The position numbers were made by a program, and so were the translations under genes. Below are positions 50,147-59,095 of a DNA stretch of 64,000 nt, piece after piece. Origin of the DNA: Tumebacillus flagellatus (GTDB lineage Bacteria > Bacillota > Bacilli > Tumebacillales > Tumebacillaceae); the NCBI RefSeq assembly GCF_000714935.1, contig NZ_JMIR01000002.1, forward strand, positions 2,187-66,186, given 5' to 3'. The notes beneath the pieces were generated by a model, which was not told the origin of the DNA, did not search any database, and saw nothing but the letters and a program-made list of their open reading frames with translations. Numbering within the stretch: the stretch's first letter is position 1; each line of letters opens with the position of its first letter.

Positions 50147-50989
50147 TCACTCGCCTTTGTTTTTGGCGATCGGATTGTCCGGGTAGGAGCACCAGTCGCT
50201 CCAGCTTCCTGCGTACAGTTTGACGTTGCGGAATCCGGCTTCGCGAAGTGCCAAGATGTTCGGCGTCGCCGTCACGCCGGAGCCGCAGTAGACGATGATC
50301 TCGTCGTCCGGGTTCAGGTCGGAGAAGCGCTCGCGTTGCTCGTCTCCCGATTTCCAGGTGCCCGATTCGGTCAGGCTGTCTTTCCAAAACGAGTGGATCG
50401 CCGTCGGGATGTGGCCCGCGACCGGGTCGATCGGTTCTTCGAGGCCGAGATAGCGGCGTTCTTCGCGGGAGTCGATCAGCGTGACGCCGGGTTGACCGAT
50501 GCGTTTCTTCACGTCGTCGATGTGGTAGACTTGCTCGTCTTGGATGGACGGGGTGAAAGATTTCGCCGTCGGAGTCGGGATTTCATCGGTGATCGGACGG
50601 CCCGCCGCTTTCCAGTGCGAATAGGTGCCGTCGAGAACGAAGGTTTTGTCATGGCCGAGGTAGCGAAGCAGGAACCACGCGCGGGACGCCATCGCGCCGC
50701 CTTGGTCATCGTAGACGACGACGGTGGTGTCGGCGTCGATGCCGATGCCGCCGAGTTTCGCCGCCAGTTCGTCAAGGTCCGGAAGCGGGTGACGCCCGCC
50801 GTGCGCTTCCACGATGCCGGAGAGGTCCTGTTCGAGATCGCAGTAGAAAGCGCCGGGAATGTGGTCTTGAAGATACGCATCGCGGCCGGAATGCGACTGC
50901 CCGAGCGCGAATCGGCAGTCGAGGATGCGCACGTTCGAATCGTGGAGATGATCGGAAAGCCATTGCAGAGAAACCAGTTGAGACGACAT
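50147..50989 (-). CDS. 3-mercaptopyruvate/thiosulfate sulfurtransferase
   Basis: 280 residues with two rhodanese domains. The N-terminal domain contains ILDCRFALG and HIPGAFYCDLEQDLSG and lacks a catalytic cysteine loop. The C-terminal domain has the active-site loop CGSGVTA with Cys235, the form typical of 3-mercaptopyruvate sulfurtransferase (SseA) rather than thiosulfate-specific CRKGVT. It transfers sulfane sulfur in the cytoplasm. It heads a two-gene unit with the Toprim protein. Confidence 0.93.
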   Translation of the reverse strand: MSSQLVSLQWLSDHLHDSNVRILDCRFALGQSHSGRDAYLQDHIPGAFYCDLEQDLSGIVEAHGGRHPLPDLDELAAKLGGIGIDADTTVVVYDDQGGAMASRAWFLLRYLGHDKTFVLDGTYSHWKAAGRPITDEIPTPTAKSFTPSIQDEQVYHIDDVKKRIGQPGVTLIDSREERRYLGLEEPIDPVAGHIPTAIHSFWKDSLTESGTWKSGDEQRERFSDLNPDDEIIVYCGSGVTATPNILALREAGFRNVKLYAGSWSDWCSYPDNPIAKNKGE

Positions 50990-51049
50990 GGGGCGTTCAC
51001 TCCAAGCTTTTGGTTTTGTTGGTGTTATTGTACCATGAGCCTCCGTTGG

Positions 51050-51081
51050 AAAAAAACACCCTCGCCCGTCAGGGGAGGGTG
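51050..51081 (-). terminator. Intrinsic terminator of the helix-hairpin-helix gene
   Basis: Minus strand CACCCTC / GAGGGTG stem followed by TTTTTTT, 15 bases past the stop at 51096. Confidence 0.85.
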
Positions 51082-51095
51082 CTCGGCATTCGTGT

Positions 51096-52103
51096 TTACA
51101 GCGTGACGTAGGGCCGAATGCGGTCGGCCATGTGTTCTTTGAGGCCGATGGCGTCGACGAATTGTTCCAGCGTAGAGTAGGGGCCCTGTGTCTCGCGGAT
51201 CGAGACGGCGGTCATCGCGTGCAATTGCGTGAGGCCGGGAACGCTGGAGATTTCGTCCGCGTCGGCGGTGTTGAGGTTGATCAATTCCGACAAGAGGATT
51301 GCGCTTGCGCTGCCGGCGCGCGAGGGCAGCCGTGCTTCCTCGACCGGATCGTCGAGGACGAAGGCGTCGATTTTTTGCGACGTCGTCTTCGGCGCAGGAG
51401 GCGCCGGGGGAGCCTGCGGCGGCAACGGAGTCGCGTCGGCGGCAGGCGTTGCCGGGCTTGTCGGGCTTGTCGGGCTTGTCGGGCTTGTCGGGCTTGTCGG
51501 GCTTGTCGGGCTTGTCGGGCTTGCAGGGCTTGCAGGGCTTGCCATGCTCGACGTGTTTGCCGTGCTTGCTGTGCCCGACACGCCTGTCGTGCTCGACGCG
51601 CCTGCGCTCCCCGTCATGCTTCCCGCACTTGCCGGGGCCGACTGCATCCCGCCGGTTTCACCCGAACCGTTCAGCTCCTGTGCCTGACTCGTTTCGGAAG
51701 ATTCCGCTTTCATAGCGGCCGTCGCCTCCCGCTCTGCCTCCCCCAAGAGATTCTGCAAACTCTGGTACTTCCGCGTCCGCTTCTCCTGCTCCACGCTGAG
51801 CAAACGCACATACTCCGCCCGCACCAAAAACGCGTGCACGATGCTGACCAGCCCCAACAGCATCACCGCCAGCACATCCCACGTCCACGGACGTCCCCAG
51901 AGATCACCGGACGACCCGCTGTCCAACACGAACAGCAACACCGTCGGCACCGCGTACAAAACGCCGAAAAACCCCCACACCCCGCGCTTCGCCCGTGCTC
52001 CTATGTAGAAAAAAGCCACCCAATTCAACACAAACGTAAACGCCCAGAACACCCACAAGGAGTCTTTCCAACCCCCTGCGGCACTCATTTGTTTTTTTGT
52101 CAT
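51096..52103 (-). CDS. Membrane protein with SPT repeats and ComEA-like helix-hairpin-helix
   Basis: 335 residues from ATG 52103 (GGGGTGGG upstream). Residues ~15-100 hold three hydrophobic segments (LWVFWAFTFVLNWVAFFYIGA, VLYAVPTVLLFVLDSG, WDVLAVMLLGLVSIVHAFLV) like the next gene's product. A charged helix and a Ser/Thr/Ala linker follow, then seven SPT units plus variants (~205-230) and a Pro-rich stretch. The last ~65 residues form a ComEA-type DNA-binding HhH domain: LINLNTADADEISSVPGLTQLHAMTAVSIRE. Most ComEA proteins have one membrane anchor; the multi-span head here is unusual. Role in DNA uptake or other membrane DNA binding is open. Confidence 0.8.
   Translation of the reverse strand: MTKKQMSAAGGWKDSLWVFWAFTFVLNWVAFFYIGARAKRGVWGFFGVLYAVPTVLLFVLDSGSSGDLWGRPWTWDVLAVMLLGLVSIVHAFLVRAEYVRLLSVEQEKRTRKYQSLQNLLGEAEREATAAMKAESSETSQAQELNGSGETGGMQSAPASAGSMTGSAGASSTTGVSGTASTANTSSMASPASPASPTSPTSPTSPTSPTSPTSPTSPATPAADATPLPPQAPPAPPAPKTTSQKIDAFVLDDPVEEARLPSRAGSASAILLSELINLNTADADEISSVPGLTQLHAMTAVSIRETQGPYSTLEQFVDAIGLKEHMADRIRPYVTL
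51454..51543. repeat. 9-base tandem repeat encoding SPT units
   Basis: GGGCTTGTC (plus strand) is repeated seven times exactly (51454-51516), followed by two GGGCTTGCA variants and a partial copy. Units of nine bases keep the frame, so slippage would change linker length only. Confidence 0.95.
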
Positions 52104-52242
52104 ATACCCACCCCGTTGAAAACTCTCCATAGGACTTCAACACTTATTTTCGCATCCGCATGAATGAATTTGAATAGTGTGAAAGACCTATAGCCAACAG
52201 GAAAAAAGACCCGCCTTCACAGACGTGTCAGACAGATCTCCT

Positions 52243-52689
52243 TCATTTCACTCGATTCGTCGCCCCGCGCACCGTCTTGGGCGCGTTCTTCCGATTCTCC
52301 TCCGCCACCTGCCGCGCGCGCACGTTCACGCCGTGGCGAATCTCCAATTCGTTGCGCAAGTCGTGGTGATCCCACGTCTGCCGCTCTTGCAACACCGACA
52401 GCCGCACGAGGTACTCGCGTCGCACCAACAGCGCGTGCAGGATCGAGCACACGCCAAACCCCGTCGCCGCCAGCAACGAATACGCCCAATGGCCGCCGCT
52501 CAACGTAAACCACGACAGCAGATCGGCAAGCGGCAGCGCGTAGACCAAGCCGCTCACCAGCCACTTCACCTGCCGCGTCCGCACCCCGATGTACAGAAAC
52601 GCCACACTGTACAGATACGGCACCAACGTCCACAGCATCCACAACGAATTGCCCCACTCCCACCATCGACTCCGCGCCGTCGCCGACAT
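52243..52689 (-). CDS. Membrane protein paralogous to the HhH protein's N-terminal domain
   Basis: 148 residues from ATG 52689 (GGAGG upstream). It shares with the adjacent downstream gene the layout MSA..W..SLW.LW / FLYIG.R..R..W / YALP, and the segment SILHALLVRREYLVRLSVLQERQ (compare SIVHAFLVRAEYVRLLSVEQEKR). It has three hydrophobic segments then a charged helix, without linker or HhH domain. The two genes look like a tandem duplication, one of which acquired or lost the DNA-binding tail. A competing frame at 52217-52708 is its shadow. Confidence 0.75.
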   Translation of the reverse strand: MSATARSRWWEWGNSLWMLWTLVPYLYSVAFLYIGVRTRQVKWLVSGLVYALPLADLLSWFTLSGGHWAYSLLAATGFGVCSILHALLVRREYLVRLSVLQERQTWDHHDLRNELEIRHGVNVRARQVAEENRKNAPKTVRGATNRVK

Positions 52690-52754
52690 CCCCAAGCCTC
52701 CGTTCCACAGTCCTTTTTTCTTACATACGGACAAGCCTCGCAAAAGTTTCAAGC

Positions 52755-52795
52755 AAAAAAAAAACGACCTGCTCGCAGAGGAACAGGTCGTTTTC
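52755..52795. terminator. Intrinsic terminator after the ABC exporter genes
   Basis: AAAACGACCTG / CAGGTCGTTTT perfect stem (52761-52771 with 52784-52794). On the minus strand it is followed by about ten T, ending the exporter operon 24 bases after its stop. Confidence 0.9.
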
Positions 52796-52818
52796 TCTAT
52801 AGAAGATAAAAGTCTCGC

Positions 52819-54555
52819 TTACGAAGCCACCCCGCCCTGTTGGAGCAGGTACATCTTGTGATACAGCCCTTGACTCGCCAACAGCTCTTGGTGCGTGCCG
52901 CGCTCGACGATCTCGCCGCGGTGCAGCACCAAAATCAAATCGGCGTCCTGAATCGTGGAGAGACGGTGCGCGATCGCAATGGTCGTGCGGCCTTGGCGCA
53001 TCTTCTCCAACGCGGCTTGGATCGCTTCTTCCGTCTCCGTGTCCACGCTCGCCGTCGCTTCGTCCAACACCAGCACTTTCGGGTTCAGCGCCATCGTCCG
53101 CGCAAACGACAGCAACTGCCGCTGCCCGCTGGAGAACGTCGCCCCCCGTTCCACGACCGGCTCTTCATACCCCTGCGGCAACTTCTGAATGAAGCCGTCC
53201 GCTTGCACGAACTTCGCGGCTTCCACGATCTGCTCGTCGGTGATGCCGTCGTTGGCGAGTCGGATGTTGCCTTTGACGTCGCCGACGAACAGGAACGGGT
53301 CTTGCAACACCAACCCGACCTTCTTGCGCAGCTCCTCGTCGGCAAACTCCCTGAGCGACGCGCCGTCGATCCGGATCTCGCCCCGGTACTGCGGGTAGAA
53401 CCGCATCAGCAAGTTGATGATCGAGCTCTTCCCGCTCCCCGTATGCCCGACCAGCGCCACCGTCTGCCCCGGCTTGGCGGTAAACGAGATGTTTTTCAAC
53501 ACGTCGGTCTGCCCGTCGTATGAGAACGACACGTCGCGGAACTCGATCAGGCCGTCGCCGACCTCCGGATTCTCCGCTCCCTGCTGCGTCGGCGCCATCC
53601 GCTCGTCGTCGAGCAGCACAAACACCCGCTCCGCCGACACCAACGCCTGCTGCATCTGCGACAGGCGCAGCATCATCTGAATCACCGGCTGGAAGAAGCG
53701 CTCGATATAGTTGATGAACGCGTAGATCACGCCCACCTCCACCGACGTCGAGAGCGACTGTTTGCCGAAAAAGTACAGAATCAAAACCAGCGCCAAGAGG
53801 TACATCATGTCCATGATCGGTCGCAGCAACAAACCGTTCAAGCGGATGTTGCGCACGTTCGCCGTGTAGTGCTCATGGTTGGTCTCGGCAAAGTCTTTGC
53901 GCAGCCGCGCTTCTTGGCGGAACGCTTGGATGATGTTCATCCCGGAAATCGACTCGTTGAGCTTGGCGTTCAACTGCGAGAGCTTTTCCCGGGTAATATG
54001 GTAGATCTTGGTGGAGAAGTAACGGTACAGCCACATGATCCCGATTACGACCGGCATGAACAGCAGGCAGTACGACGCCAGCTTCACGTCCAGCGAGAAC
54101 ATCATGAGGAAGCACCCGATCAAAAACACCGTGTTTTGCAAAAACGTCGAAAGCACGCTCACAAACAGCTCTTTGACCGCTTCCGTATCGTTTGTGATCC
54201 GCGACACCAACGACCCCGCCGGCGTGCGGTCAAAAAACTCCAACCCCAAGTGCTGCACTTTGCCGAACACGTCGATGCGCAGCTGCTGCACGACCCATTG
54301 GGCGATTTTGTTGAACATGACGAGTTGGAAATAGTTAAAGCCCGCCGCGGCGACGTGCAGGAGCAGGAAGCCCGCTCCCAGCCACGTCAGCGCGTTGACA
54401 TCAAAATTGCGCGGGGTGAGATAGTCGTCGATGAAGATCTGCACCATCTTCGGCGTCCACACTTCCGCCGACGTCCCGCACAAGAGCAGCAGGAACGCGA
54501 GTAACAGGGTCTTACGATGTGGCTTGAGATAAGCGGCGAGTCTCCTCAGAATCAT
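52819..54555 (-). CDS. yheH: ABC exporter half-transporter YheH/BmrD-like
   Basis: 578 residues: six-TM domain (~20-300) and ATPase domain. Walker A is GHTGSGKSS near residue 370, Q-loop QDPFLF, Walker B VLVLDEATASVD with the catalytic Glu, and H-loop IAIAHRLST. The signature motif is FSSGQRQ instead of LSGGQ. It overlaps the partner gene by 44 bases; ATG 54555 has GGAGGTGG upstream. In B. subtilis YheI/YheH (BmrC/BmrD) form a heterodimeric multidrug exporter in which one ATP site is degenerate. Confidence 0.92.
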   Translation of the reverse strand: MILRRLAAYLKPHRKTLLLAFLLLLCGTSAEVWTPKMVQIFIDDYLTPRNFDVNALTWLGAGFLLLHVAAAGFNYFQLVMFNKIAQWVVQQLRIDVFGKVQHLGLEFFDRTPAGSLVSRITNDTEAVKELFVSVLSTFLQNTVFLIGCFLMMFSLDVKLASYCLLFMPVVIGIMWLYRYFSTKIYHITREKLSQLNAKLNESISGMNIIQAFRQEARLRKDFAETNHEHYTANVRNIRLNGLLLRPIMDMMYLLALVLILYFFGKQSLSTSVEVGVIYAFINYIERFFQPVIQMMLRLSQMQQALVSAERVFVLLDDERMAPTQQGAENPEVGDGLIEFRDVSFSYDGQTDVLKNISFTAKPGQTVALVGHTGSGKSSIINLLMRFYPQYRGEIRIDGASLREFADEELRKKVGLVLQDPFLFVGDVKGNIRLANDGITDEQIVEAAKFVQADGFIQKLPQGYEEPVVERGATFSSGQRQLLSFARTMALNPKVLVLDEATASVDTETEEAIQAALEKMRQGRTTIAIAHRLSTIQDADLILVLHRGEIVERGTHQELLASQGLYHKMYLLQQGGVAS

Positions 54556-56308
54556 CCGCGCCACCTCCTTGTGCTACCAGAGATTCGAGTTGCTGACGCT
54601 GGTACATCGTCGCGTACCAACCGTCGACGTTCATCAAGTCTTCATGCGTGCCGCGCTCGACGATCGCCCCTTCCTCCAGGACGACGATCTGCTCCGCGTG
54701 TTCAATCGCCGAGAGACGATGCGCGGAGATCAGCGTGGTTTTGTTTTGACGGTTCGCTTGCAGCGCGTCGAGGATCGCTTTTTCCGTCTTGGCGTCGACG
54801 GCAGACAGCGAGTCGTCGAGGATCAGCACTTCCGGGTTCAACAGCAGAGCGCGGGCGATGGAGATGCGTTGCTTCTGCCCGCCGGAGAGCGTGACGCCGC
54901 GCTCACCGACGAGTGTGTTGTACCCTTCCGAAAAGTGCAAGATGTCTTCGTGAATGCAGGCGAGTTTCGCCGCTTCCTCAATCTCCGCCTGCGTCGCGTC
55001 GGGACGGCCAAACGCGATGTTCTCCGCAATCGTCGCGGAAAAAAGGAAATGGTCCTGCGGCACATAGCCGACCGCCGAGCGCAGGGAGCTCAGCGTCGTG
55101 TCATAAATCGAAGTGCCGCCGATCTTCAAATCGCCTTGTGCCACGTCGAACTCGCGCAGCCAGAGTTTGAGCAGCGTGGTTTTGCCGGCACCCGTTTTGC
55201 CGACGATGCCGAGCGTTTGGCCTTGAGGAAGTTGGATGTGGATGTCGCGCAGGGCGGGCGTTTCCTTCTCCGGGTAGACGAACTGCTCGATCTCGTAGCG
55301 CAGTTCGCCGCTCGGAATGTCAACGCTTGCCCCCTCTTGGCTGACGACGGTGGCTTTGATGTTCAAAAGCGCGTCGACGCGGTCGTAAGAAGCGCGCCCG
55401 CGTTCGACGATGTTGAACAGCCAGCCGAACGCCAGCATCGGCCAAATCAAGTGACCGAGCAAGATCGTGAACTGCGTCAATTCGCCGATCGTGATCTCGC
55501 CGTGCAGCACATAGCGCGCGCCGATCGCCACGGAGAGGAAGTACGAGCAGCCGACGACGAGCAAGATCGTCGGGTCAAACAGCGCGTCGATCTTCGCGAC
55601 ACGGATGTTTTTTTGGACAACGTCTTGGGAGAGGCGGGCGAAATCGGCTTTCTCCGCTTCTTCTTGGCCGAACGCTTTGACGACGCGCACGCCGGAGATG
55701 TTCTCTTGGACTTTGTCGTTGATCGTGGAGAACGCTTCTTGCGCCGCGTGGAAGCGCTCGTGCAGCATGTTGCCGTAGCGCGACGTCGCCCACGCCATGA
55801 TCGGCATCGGGAGCAGCGCAAACAGCGTGAGTTTCCACGAGATCGTCGTCGCCATCGTCAGCACGACGATCCCGCCGAGCGACAGCGAGTCGACCAGCGT
55901 TAACACGCCGTCGCCCGCCGTCAGTTCAATCGCCGAGATGTCGTTGGTCGCATGCGCCATCAGGTCCCCCGTGCGGCGCTGGTGAAAAAACTGCGGCGAC
56001 ATCTCCGTGAAGTGTTCGTACAGACGGTTGCGGAGCAGCCTCGCCAGCCGCGAAGATGCCCCGAACAGGAAGATCCGCCAGAGATAGCGCAGTCCGTAGA
56101 CGACCACCGCCACCCCGACGATCGTTCCCGTCCATTTCAAGAGCGTGCTCATCGTCAGCGTCTGGTCTTTGACACCGTCGACGACCACGCCGACCACGTA
56201 CGGCGGGATCATCTCCAGCATCGCCACGATCAACAGCGTGCCGACGCCGATCAGGTACGCCCGCTTCTCCTGCCTAAAAAACCACAACAGGTCGAGAAAA
56301 ATCTTCAT
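54512..56308 (-). CDS. yheI: ABC exporter half-transporter YheI/BmrC-like
   Basis: 598 residues from ATG 56308 with GGAGAAGGGGGAA before it. Six TMs (~15-310), Walker A GKTGAGKTT near 380, signature LSGGQKQR, and Walker B VLILDDSLSAVD, where Asp replaces the catalytic Glu: the degenerate-site half of a heterodimeric exporter. It is the first cistron; a leader peptide and two terminators lie upstream. The longer open frame reading into that leader is not coding. Confidence 0.93.
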   Translation of the reverse strand: MKIFLDLLWFFRQEKRAYLIGVGTLLIVAMLEMIPPYVVGVVVDGVKDQTLTMSTLLKWTGTIVGVAVVVYGLRYLWRIFLFGASSRLARLLRNRLYEHFTEMSPQFFHQRRTGDLMAHATNDISAIELTAGDGVLTLVDSLSLGGIVVLTMATTISWKLTLFALLPMPIMAWATSRYGNMLHERFHAAQEAFSTINDKVQENISGVRVVKAFGQEEAEKADFARLSQDVVQKNIRVAKIDALFDPTILLVVGCSYFLSVAIGARYVLHGEITIGELTQFTILLGHLIWPMLAFGWLFNIVERGRASYDRVDALLNIKATVVSQEGASVDIPSGELRYEIEQFVYPEKETPALRDIHIQLPQGQTLGIVGKTGAGKTTLLKLWLREFDVAQGDLKIGGTSIYDTTLSSLRSAVGYVPQDHFLFSATIAENIAFGRPDATQAEIEEAAKLACIHEDILHFSEGYNTLVGERGVTLSGGQKQRISIARALLLNPEVLILDDSLSAVDAKTEKAILDALQANRQNKTTLISAHRLSAIEHAEQIVVLEEGAIVERGTHEDLMNVDGWYATMYQRQQLESLVAQGGGADDSEETRRLSQATS

Positions 56309-56347
56309 AAGTTCCCCCTTCTCCAGTCCAGCATTCGGTTCCGCAAT

Positions 56348-56394
56348 ACAAAAAGGAAGCCGCAAAAAATCCCGAGAGATTCCACGGCTTCCTG
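56348..56394 (-). terminator. Leader terminator 2 (attenuator) before the exporter operon
   Basis: Minus strand AGGAAGCCG / CGGCTTCCT perfect 9-base stem (arms 56385-56393 and 56354-56362) followed by TTTTT, 40 bases before the first exporter gene. Confidence 0.8.
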
Positions 56395-56413
56395 TATCTG
56401 CCCATTCAGGGCA

Positions 56414-56458
56414 ACAAAAAACCATAGGCTCGCACGCGCAGAACGGCGGCCTATGGTT
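56414..56458 (-). terminator. Leader terminator 1 (attenuator) before the exporter operon
   Basis: Minus strand AACCATAGG / CCTATGGTT stem (arms 56450-56458 and 56420-56428), loop of 21 bases, followed by a T run. It starts 50 bases after the leader-peptide stop. The sequence CGAGCC beside its 3' arm is complementary to GGCTCG in the leader-peptide codons, which could form an alternative pairing. Confidence 0.8.
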
Positions 56459-56507
56459 GAACTGGTGTTCATACACAACATCGCTCCCATTCCCGGCCAA
56501 GGGAATG

Positions 56508-56606
56508 CTAGGATGCCGTCACCGATCCATACGGCTGTTCTACGCCAATATGCACTTGTACAAACTTCGGAGTCAAGGCCCGAGCCCAAAATTTGAAGTT
56601 TCTCAT
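56508..56606 (-). CDS. 32-codon leader peptide of the exporter operon (BmrB-like)
   Basis: ATG at 56604-56606 preceded by AAAAGGAGG nine bases upstream, the strongest ribosome binding site in the area; stop TAG at 56508-56510. The peptide begins MRNFKFWARALTPKFVQVHI and ends YGSVTAS. It lies 200 bases before yheI with two intrinsic terminators between. In B. subtilis the bmrCD operon is controlled by a translated leader (bmrB) through ribosome-mediated attenuation in response to ribosome-targeting antibiotics; the layout here matches. The peptide sequence itself need not be conserved. Confidence 0.75.
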   Translation of the reverse strand: MRNFKFWARALTPKFVQVHIGVEQPYGSVTAS

Positions 56607-56650
56607 CTGACGTAGACCTCCTTTTTACAAACTGTTTGGATTGGTAGAAA

Positions 56651-59056
56651 TTAGACGCTTTCAGTATATGATGTGTGACCGCGCTCTGTCAATAATTTTT
56701 CAAACTCTTCCGCCGGAAGCGGACGGCTGTAGAGAAACCCCTGCGCGAAGTCGCAGCCCGCGTCGCGCAGGAACGCTTGCTGGTCGAGCGTCTCCACCCC
56801 TTCCGCCACCGCTTCGAGGTCGAGGTTTTGCGCGAGCGCGAGCACCGCTTTGGCGATCACGCCTTCGAGTCGGTCGCCGTCGCGGGAGATCGACGAGACG
56901 AAGGACTGGTCGATTTTCAGCGTGGAGATCGGGAAGCGCTGCAGATAAGAAAGCGACGAATAGCCCGTCCCGAAATCGTCGATGGCGATCGTGATGCCCA
57001 TCCGTCGCAAGCGGTGCAGGGTGTCGATGACGCGCTCCGTGTTCTGCATAAGGATGCTCTCCGTCAACTCCAACTCCAGAAAGCGCGGAGGCAAGCCGGT
57101 CTCCTGCAAGATCTCTTCCACCCGCTCCACCAAATTCGGCTGGTGCACTTGGTGCGCGGAGAGGTTGACGGCGACGCGCACGGGCGGCAAGCCGAGGTCT
57201 TGCCAACGCTTCGTATCGCGGCAGGCGGTGCCAAGCACCCATTCGCCGATCGCCGCGATCAAACCGGTGTCTTCGGCAATCGGGATGAACTTCGCGGGCG
57301 ACACCCAGCCCCACGTGCTGTGATGCCAGCGCACCAACGCTTCCATCCCGACCACGCGGCCGCTTTGCAGCTCGATTTTGGGCTGGTAGTACACGAGGAT
57401 TTCGTCGCGCTCCAACGCCCGGCGCAGATGGTTTTCCAGCAAGAGTCGCTCCGACGCTTCTTGGTTCATCGACGGCGCGTGCAGATGCCACAGGTTGCGC
57501 CCGAGCTCCTTCGCGCCGTGCATCGCCATGTCGGCGTTCTTGATCAACTCCTCCACCGTCTGCCCGTCGCTCGGGTAAAACGAGATGCCAAACGACGCCG
57601 TCAGGAACAACTCGTTGCCCTCGTACTCAAACGGGGTTTTCATCCGATCCAAGATCTCCTGCACCACGCCGAGCACGTCTTGCAGCTGCTCCACGTCCGG
57701 CATGGCGATCAGGAACTCGTCGCCGCCGATGCGCGACACCGTGTCTTTTTCCGAAACGCAGGCGTTCACCCGTGCCGCCACTTCGCAGAGCAAGCGGTCT
57801 CCGGCGCTGTGCCCGAGCGAGTCGTTGATGCCCTTAAAGCGGTCGAGGTTCAAAAACGCAACCGCCACTTGGGTCCGCGAGCGCTCGGCGTGCGCGATCA
57901 TCTGCCCGATCCGGTCGACGGCGAGAATGCGGTTGGGCAGTCCCGTCAGCGGATCGTGCAGCGCTTGGTATTGAATCTGCCCGCGCGCGTCGCGAATCGT
58001 TTGCAGCATCTCGCCAAACCGCTTGGCGAGTTGCCCGATCTCGCCTCTCGTGGAGATGGCGGGCAATTCCGATTCGTAATCGCCGCGCGCCACCCCGTCC
58101 ACCGCTTGGTGGAGGGAGCGGATCGGCTTGATCATCTGCTGGGCGAGCAGGCAGTTGAGCAGCGCAAACGCCGCGAGCGAGATCAGGCTGACGACGGTAA
58201 GCGTCTTGCGAAACGCGAGGAACGACTCCAGCGACGCAGATTCCGGCACTTGGGCGATGACGCTCCACCCGATGATCGGCACATACGCGTACGAAGCGTT
58301 CATCACAACACCCTCGCCGTTGCGGATTTGCCGGTAGCCGGAGTTTTGTTGGGTCATGGCCGCTTGGACGATCGACAAGTCGGAAACGTCTTCTCCGATT
58401 CGATAGTGATCCGGGTGCGAGATCAAATGCCCGTTGCGGTCGACGATGTAGACGTACCCGCCCGCGCCGAGGTCGTTTTTTTGAAGCAAGTTGCTCAAGA
58501 TCGTGTTTTCGTTCAAGCGCAACGCCAAGTTGACGCAGTGAATGTTATGGTCCAACTCATCCTGAATCGGAATGGCAATGATCAGCACCGGGCGTCCCGT
58601 GTTCGTCCAGTTCACGTCGCTGATGTAGACTCGGCTTCCCGCCATGGCTTTTTGCACGTATTCCTCGTTGCCGATGTACTCGCCGACCGTGTGGGAGAGG
58701 TCTTGCGGGTAGAAGGCGCGGACTACGCCGTCCTCGTCGGTGATCGTCGCGCTGTCCACCAATGCGGAGGTGGAGACGAGATCTTTCAATTCCTTTTGCA
58801 GTTTCGCCGGAATGCCGGAGCGGAATTCCGGCTCGTGTTGGACATAGTCCGTCAATTCGCGGAAGTACTCCAGCACGTCTCCGACCTGCCCCTTGAGGCG
58901 GTCTACGGTGGCATCGGTGATCTCATGAAAATTGCCGCGCGAAATCTCCGGCAACGTGATGCGCGAGGTGACGAACATGGAAGCCAGCAGGATCAAGAGG
59001 ATCGCGGAGTTGATCAAATAGATGCGCCAAAAAATGCTCGACTTCCACAGTTTCAT
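56651..59056 (-). CDS. Cache-HAMP-GGDEF-EAL cyclic-di-GMP protein
   Basis: 801 residues. TM1 at ~10-30, extracellular double-Cache sensor (~35-285, with VLIIAIPIQDELDH and YVYIVDRNGHLISHP), TM2 near 290-310, HAMP to ~365. The GGDEF domain (~370-530) has an intact RIGGDEF, and the EAL domain (~545-795) has GMEALVRW, TESILM, IDDFGTGYSSL and KIDQSF. All catalytic residues for both synthesis and hydrolysis of cyclic-di-GMP appear present, so net direction depends on the sensor. It is a single gene; the input ligand is unknown. Confidence 0.95.
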   Translation of the reverse strand: MKLWKSSIFWRIYLINSAILLILLASMFVTSRITLPEISRGNFHEITDATVDRLKGQVGDVLEYFRELTDYVQHEPEFRSGIPAKLQKELKDLVSTSALVDSATITDEDGVVRAFYPQDLSHTVGEYIGNEEYVQKAMAGSRVYISDVNWTNTGRPVLIIAIPIQDELDHNIHCVNLALRLNENTILSNLLQKNDLGAGGYVYIVDRNGHLISHPDHYRIGEDVSDLSIVQAAMTQQNSGYRQIRNGEGVVMNASYAYVPIIGWSVIAQVPESASLESFLAFRKTLTVVSLISLAAFALLNCLLAQQMIKPIRSLHQAVDGVARGDYESELPAISTRGEIGQLAKRFGEMLQTIRDARGQIQYQALHDPLTGLPNRILAVDRIGQMIAHAERSRTQVAVAFLNLDRFKGINDSLGHSAGDRLLCEVAARVNACVSEKDTVSRIGGDEFLIAMPDVEQLQDVLGVVQEILDRMKTPFEYEGNELFLTASFGISFYPSDGQTVEELIKNADMAMHGAKELGRNLWHLHAPSMNQEASERLLLENHLRRALERDEILVYYQPKIELQSGRVVGMEALVRWHHSTWGWVSPAKFIPIAEDTGLIAAIGEWVLGTACRDTKRWQDLGLPPVRVAVNLSAHQVHQPNLVERVEEILQETGLPPRFLELELTESILMQNTERVIDTLHRLRRMGITIAIDDFGTGYSSLSYLQRFPISTLKIDQSFVSSISRDGDRLEGVIAKAVLALAQNLDLEAVAEGVETLDQQAFLRDAGCDFAQGFLYSRPLPAEEFEKLLTERGHTSYTESV

Positions 59057-59095
59057 CTCGTCATCTCCTTTCTGCCGGAGGGCTCAGCTCATGCG

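Noticed and set aside
51454-51543. CRISPR or promoter iterons
   Set aside because: The nine-base units are contiguous, in frame and encode an SPT linker.
52217-52708. A competing frame over the small membrane paralogue
   Set aside because: The other frame (52243-52689) has the binding site, transmembrane segments and similarity to its neighbour.
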